DNA of 8,046 nucleotides from Bacteroidota bacterium (GTDB lineage Bacteria; Bacteroidota; Bacteroidia; Flavobacteriales; Flavobacteriaceae). The stretch spans positions 1 through 8,046 of the forward strand of contig JAEWKB010000188.1 of NCBI GenBank assembly GCA_023386255.1, given 5' to 3'. The translations under genes and the position numbers were made by a program. Below the pieces are notes generated by a model that was not told the origin of the DNA, searched no databases, and saw nothing but the letters and a program-made list of their open reading frames with translations. Every line of letters begins with the position of its first letter. Position 1 is the first letter of the stretch. Below, in pieces: positions 6,361 to 8,046 of this stretch.

Positions 6361-7048
6361 CCTTGCACTTTTATTCTTCATGATTCCGCTATTGGTGCTG
6401 TCACAGGAAAGGCAGGCTGTAAAAGGCCGGGTATACTCTGGCAGCCTGGGTGTTAAGGAAGCCTTGGTTGTAAATTTTACTACACAAGCTGAAACAAAGG
6501 CCGACAGCCTTGGCAACTTCAGCCTGGCTGTTCAAACAGGAGACCTGCTGATTGTTTCAAATTATGCCATAGAGACTAAAAAAATACGATTTACTCCCGA
6601 CCTGGTTAAAAACGGGTTGCTGTTACTTGAAGTAAACATGACAGTTGAAGAACTGGAGGAGGTGGTTATACAACGCAGCCGCATAACATCTGAATCATTG
6701 GGCATACCTATGGGCAAGGCCTATACTGTACAGGAAAGGAGGCTAAGGGCAGGCAGCAGTGATCCTATAGGCTCACTTATAAACCTGCTTAGCGGGCGCA
6801 CCAAAATGCTTAAAGCCAATGTTGAGCTTGAAAAAAAGGTAACTGCCAAAGAAACGCTTGACGACTTTCCTGACAGCTTTTACATTGAAGAGCTAAAGCT
6901 GGGACAGGAACAAATAGCAGGCTTTAAATTTTATGCCGCTGAAAATGAAAAACTTCGGGAAGAGCTTAAAAATGGCGATACGGGTACCGCAAAATTTACA
7001 CTGGCAGCGCTGGCAGGAGAATATAAAAATGTAAGCAATGAAAAATAA
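6350..7048 (+). CDS. Secreted CarboxypepD_reg-like domain protein, tandem copy 2
   Basis: A 232-residue exported paralogue of copy 1. The signal peptide is residues 1-19 (LALLFFMIPLLVLSQ). The beta-sandwich domain spans about 22-107 and nearly repeats copy 1: VKGRVYSGSLGV, TQAET, DSLGNFSLAVQTGDLLI, IETKKIRFTPDLVKN, VEELEEVVI (99-107). SLGIPMGKAYTVQERR (116-131), LLSGRTKMLK (146-155) and FYIEELKLGQEQIAGFKFYAAE (177-198) follow. A 23-base stretch encoding DSLGNFS is identical in both copies (5767-5789 and 6503-6525). Copy 2 lacks about 12 residues found in copy 1 around its 147-158. The longest frame starts at a TTG at 6335, but ATG 6350 begins the signal peptide. The ATG lies 11 bases inside copy 1, and its own end overlaps copy 3 by the same 11 bases, so translational coupling is likely. 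Function unknown. Confidence 0.87.
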   Translation: MRNSLALLFFMIPLLVLSQERQAVKGRVYSGSLGVKEALVVNFTTQAETKADSLGNFSLAVQTGDLLIVSNYAIETKKIRFTPDLVKNGLLLLEVNMTVEELEEVVIQRSRITSESLGIPMGKAYTVQERRLRAGSSDPIGSLINLLSGRTKMLKANVELEKKVTAKETLDDFPDSFYIEELKLGQEQIAGFKFYAAENEKLREELKNGDTGTAKFTLAALAGEYKNVSNEK

Positions 7049-7814
7049 CCTGATCATTTTTTTGCTCTTGCTCCTGCCGTTTATGGCTTTCTCGCAAAAG
7101 GAACCCAGGCAGCTGCTGCGCGGGCGCATAGTAGCCGACTCCTTGATGGTAGAGAATATTACGGTAAAGAATATCACTTCAAATATTTCTGCAGTTACTG
7201 ATGTAAAAGGTAATTTTACTATTTACGCCAAAGTTAAAGACACACTGCATTTTACAGGAATTGCCGTAAGAGACGCCATGATGATAGTAAAGCGGGAACA
7301 TTTTACAGAAGAGCGCCTGCTTTTAAAACTGGATGTAAACGTTAATGTACTGGATGAAGTGGTTATAAACCCCCTTACAGGTAATCTTGAACAAGATAGC
7401 AAGAACACAAAAACAAAAGATATGCCCCAGTTCAATTCGGGGGCTATAGTAGGCGACCTGCCCAGACGATTTAAATATTCACAAAATATAAATTCTGCAT
7501 TACCACAAACCGAAAGTCCGTTGCAGGGTATTAATTTTGTGAAGATTGCGCGGATGATCTTCAAAAAGAAAAAGAAGAAACCCGAAGCACCACAGTACTA
7601 TACAGAGCGTACCTTTGCCGAAGTGGCACAGGAGCGTTTTACCTATCATTTCTTTACCGAGACATTAAAAATTCCGCAGGATGAAATAGGCCTTTTCCTT
7701 ACCTTTTGCGATAAAGGCAACGAAACAATGCCTCTACTGGCCCCACAAAAAGAATTTGAACTTACCGATTATCTTGTAACCAAAAGCAAAGAATACCTGC
7801 AAGCAAAGAATTAA
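7038..7814 (+). CDS. Secreted CarboxypepD_reg-like domain protein, divergent tandem copy 3
   Basis: A 258-residue exported protein with the same plan as its two upstream neighbours but much more diverged. The signal peptide is residues 1-20 (LIIFLLLLLPFMAFSQ). The beta sandwich spans about 27-110: LRGRIVADSLMVENITVKNI, TDVKGNFTIYAKVKDTLHF, ending VNVLDEVVI (102-110). The linker is longer and lacks the SLGIPMGK segment of copies 1 and 2. It contains six consecutive lysines (176-181) followed by PEAPQYY. The C-terminal module is recognisable: FFTETLKIPQDEIGLFLTF (205-223). The ATG at 7038 lies 11 bases inside copy 2. A 25-base gap with no terminator separates it from the DUF6702-like gene. It may be the ancestral or functionally distinct member. 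Function unknown. Confidence 0.85.
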   Translation: MKNNLIIFLLLLLPFMAFSQKEPRQLLRGRIVADSLMVENITVKNITSNISAVTDVKGNFTIYAKVKDTLHFTGIAVRDAMMIVKREHFTEERLLLKLDVNVNVLDEVVINPLTGNLEQDSKNTKTKDMPQFNSGAIVGDLPRRFKYSQNINSALPQTESPLQGINFVKIARMIFKKKKKKPEAPQYYTERTFAEVAQERFTYHFFTETLKIPQDEIGLFLTFCDKGNETMPLLAPQKEFELTDYLVTKSKEYLQAKN

Positions 7815-7826
7815 GCCCTTATTTAC

Positions 7827-7834
7827 TATATTTG
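7827..7834 (+). promoter_or_regulatory. Possible -7 element directly before the DUF6702-like gene
   Basis: TATATTTG matches TAnnTTTG exactly and ends five bases before the ATG at 7840. If used, the transcript would start at or very near the start codon, giving a leaderless or nearly leaderless mRNA. No TTG -33 element is visible at the right spacing (it would lie near 7803-7810), so this may be chance and the gene may simply be read from the upstream cluster. Confidence 0.3.
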
Positions 7835-7839
7835 ATTTT

Positions 7840-8046
7840 ATGAAGAGGATAATACAATACCTGCTGCTTGTGGTGCTTGGCGGAATGCTCATGTCGGCAG
7901 CTGCTCACAAATTTTATGTAGCTGTTTTCCAGATGGATTACGTACCCCAAAAGAAGGTGGTACAGATGACAGCGCGTATTTTTGTGGATGACCTTGAGGC
8001 TGCCCTTACTAAAAAGTATAACAAGAAAGTTTACATAGGGCAAAAA
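7840..8046 (+). CDS. DUF6702-like exported protein, N-terminal part (partial)
   Basis: The first 69 codons of a gene that runs off the right edge. Residues 1-22 form a signal peptide (IIQYLLLVVLGGMLMSAAA). Then come HKFYVAVFQMDYVPQKKVVQ and MTARIFVDDLEAALTKKY. This pattern of a His-(K/P)-FYV start, a Q-M-x-Y strand and an RIFVDDLE segment is what I associate with the DUF6702 family, small exported proteins of flavobacteria with no established function. It follows copy 3 of the tandem cluster by 25 bases with no terminator, so it may belong to the same transcript. In related genomes I recall an M1-family metallopeptidase gene nearby, but that would lie outside the window and cannot be checked here. 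Confidence 0.8.
   Translation, partial: MKRIIQYLLLVVLGGMLMSAAAHKFYVAVFQMDYVPQKKVVQMTARIFVDDLEAALTKKYNKKVYIGQK

Noticed and set aside
5593..7814. Tandem genes as fragments of one broken SusC/TonB-dependent receptor
   Set aside because: Each has its own signal peptide, full beta-sandwich and stop, with repeated rather than successive domains; no plug or barrel sequence is present.

Overview
The window reads as chromosomal DNA of a flavobacterium-like member of the Bacteroidetes. The signs are: TAnnTTTG-type -7 promoter elements, start codons without Shine-Dalgarno sequences, signal peptides ending in AQ or SQ, and typical families (CBM9/DUF5916 protein, YkuD_2-type L,D-transpeptidase, CarboxypepD_reg-like proteins, DUF6702). 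I see no phage, transposon, CRISPR or plasmid feature, and no gene-free stretch over 300 bases.

Layout. The left third is transcribed leftward: a large exported DUF5916 protein (521-2911), then after 11 bases gpmI (start at 509, runs off the left edge), probably one transcript. Diverging from it is a secreted murein L,D-transpeptidase homologue (3142-3852) with its own promoter. It converges on a GNAT acetyltransferase gene (3857-4300, minus) with a 4-base gap, and its apparent rho-independent terminator lies inside the acetyltransferase coding sequence. A tRNA-Gly(TCC) gene (4411-4483) follows, with a clear promoter and terminator, then a small 80-residue membrane protein (4544-4786) that abuts the convergent pepE dipeptidase gene (4787-5494) with no gap.

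The right third is the least ordinary part. Three related secreted proteins (5593-6360, 6350-7048, 7038-7814) are encoded in tandem, each joined to the next by the same 11-base stop/start overlap. Each has a signal peptide, a CarboxypepD_reg-like beta-sandwich domain ending in a (L/E)(D/E)EVVI segment, a variable linker and a related C-terminal segment. A DUF6702-family gene (7840 onward, cut by the right edge) follows in the same direction. Their function is not known to me; the arrangement suggests co-produced envelope proteins made in matched amounts.

Several longest-possible reading frames begin at upstream TTG or extra ATG codons. I moved those starts inward (3142, 4544, 5593, 6350) on signal-peptide and promoter evidence.
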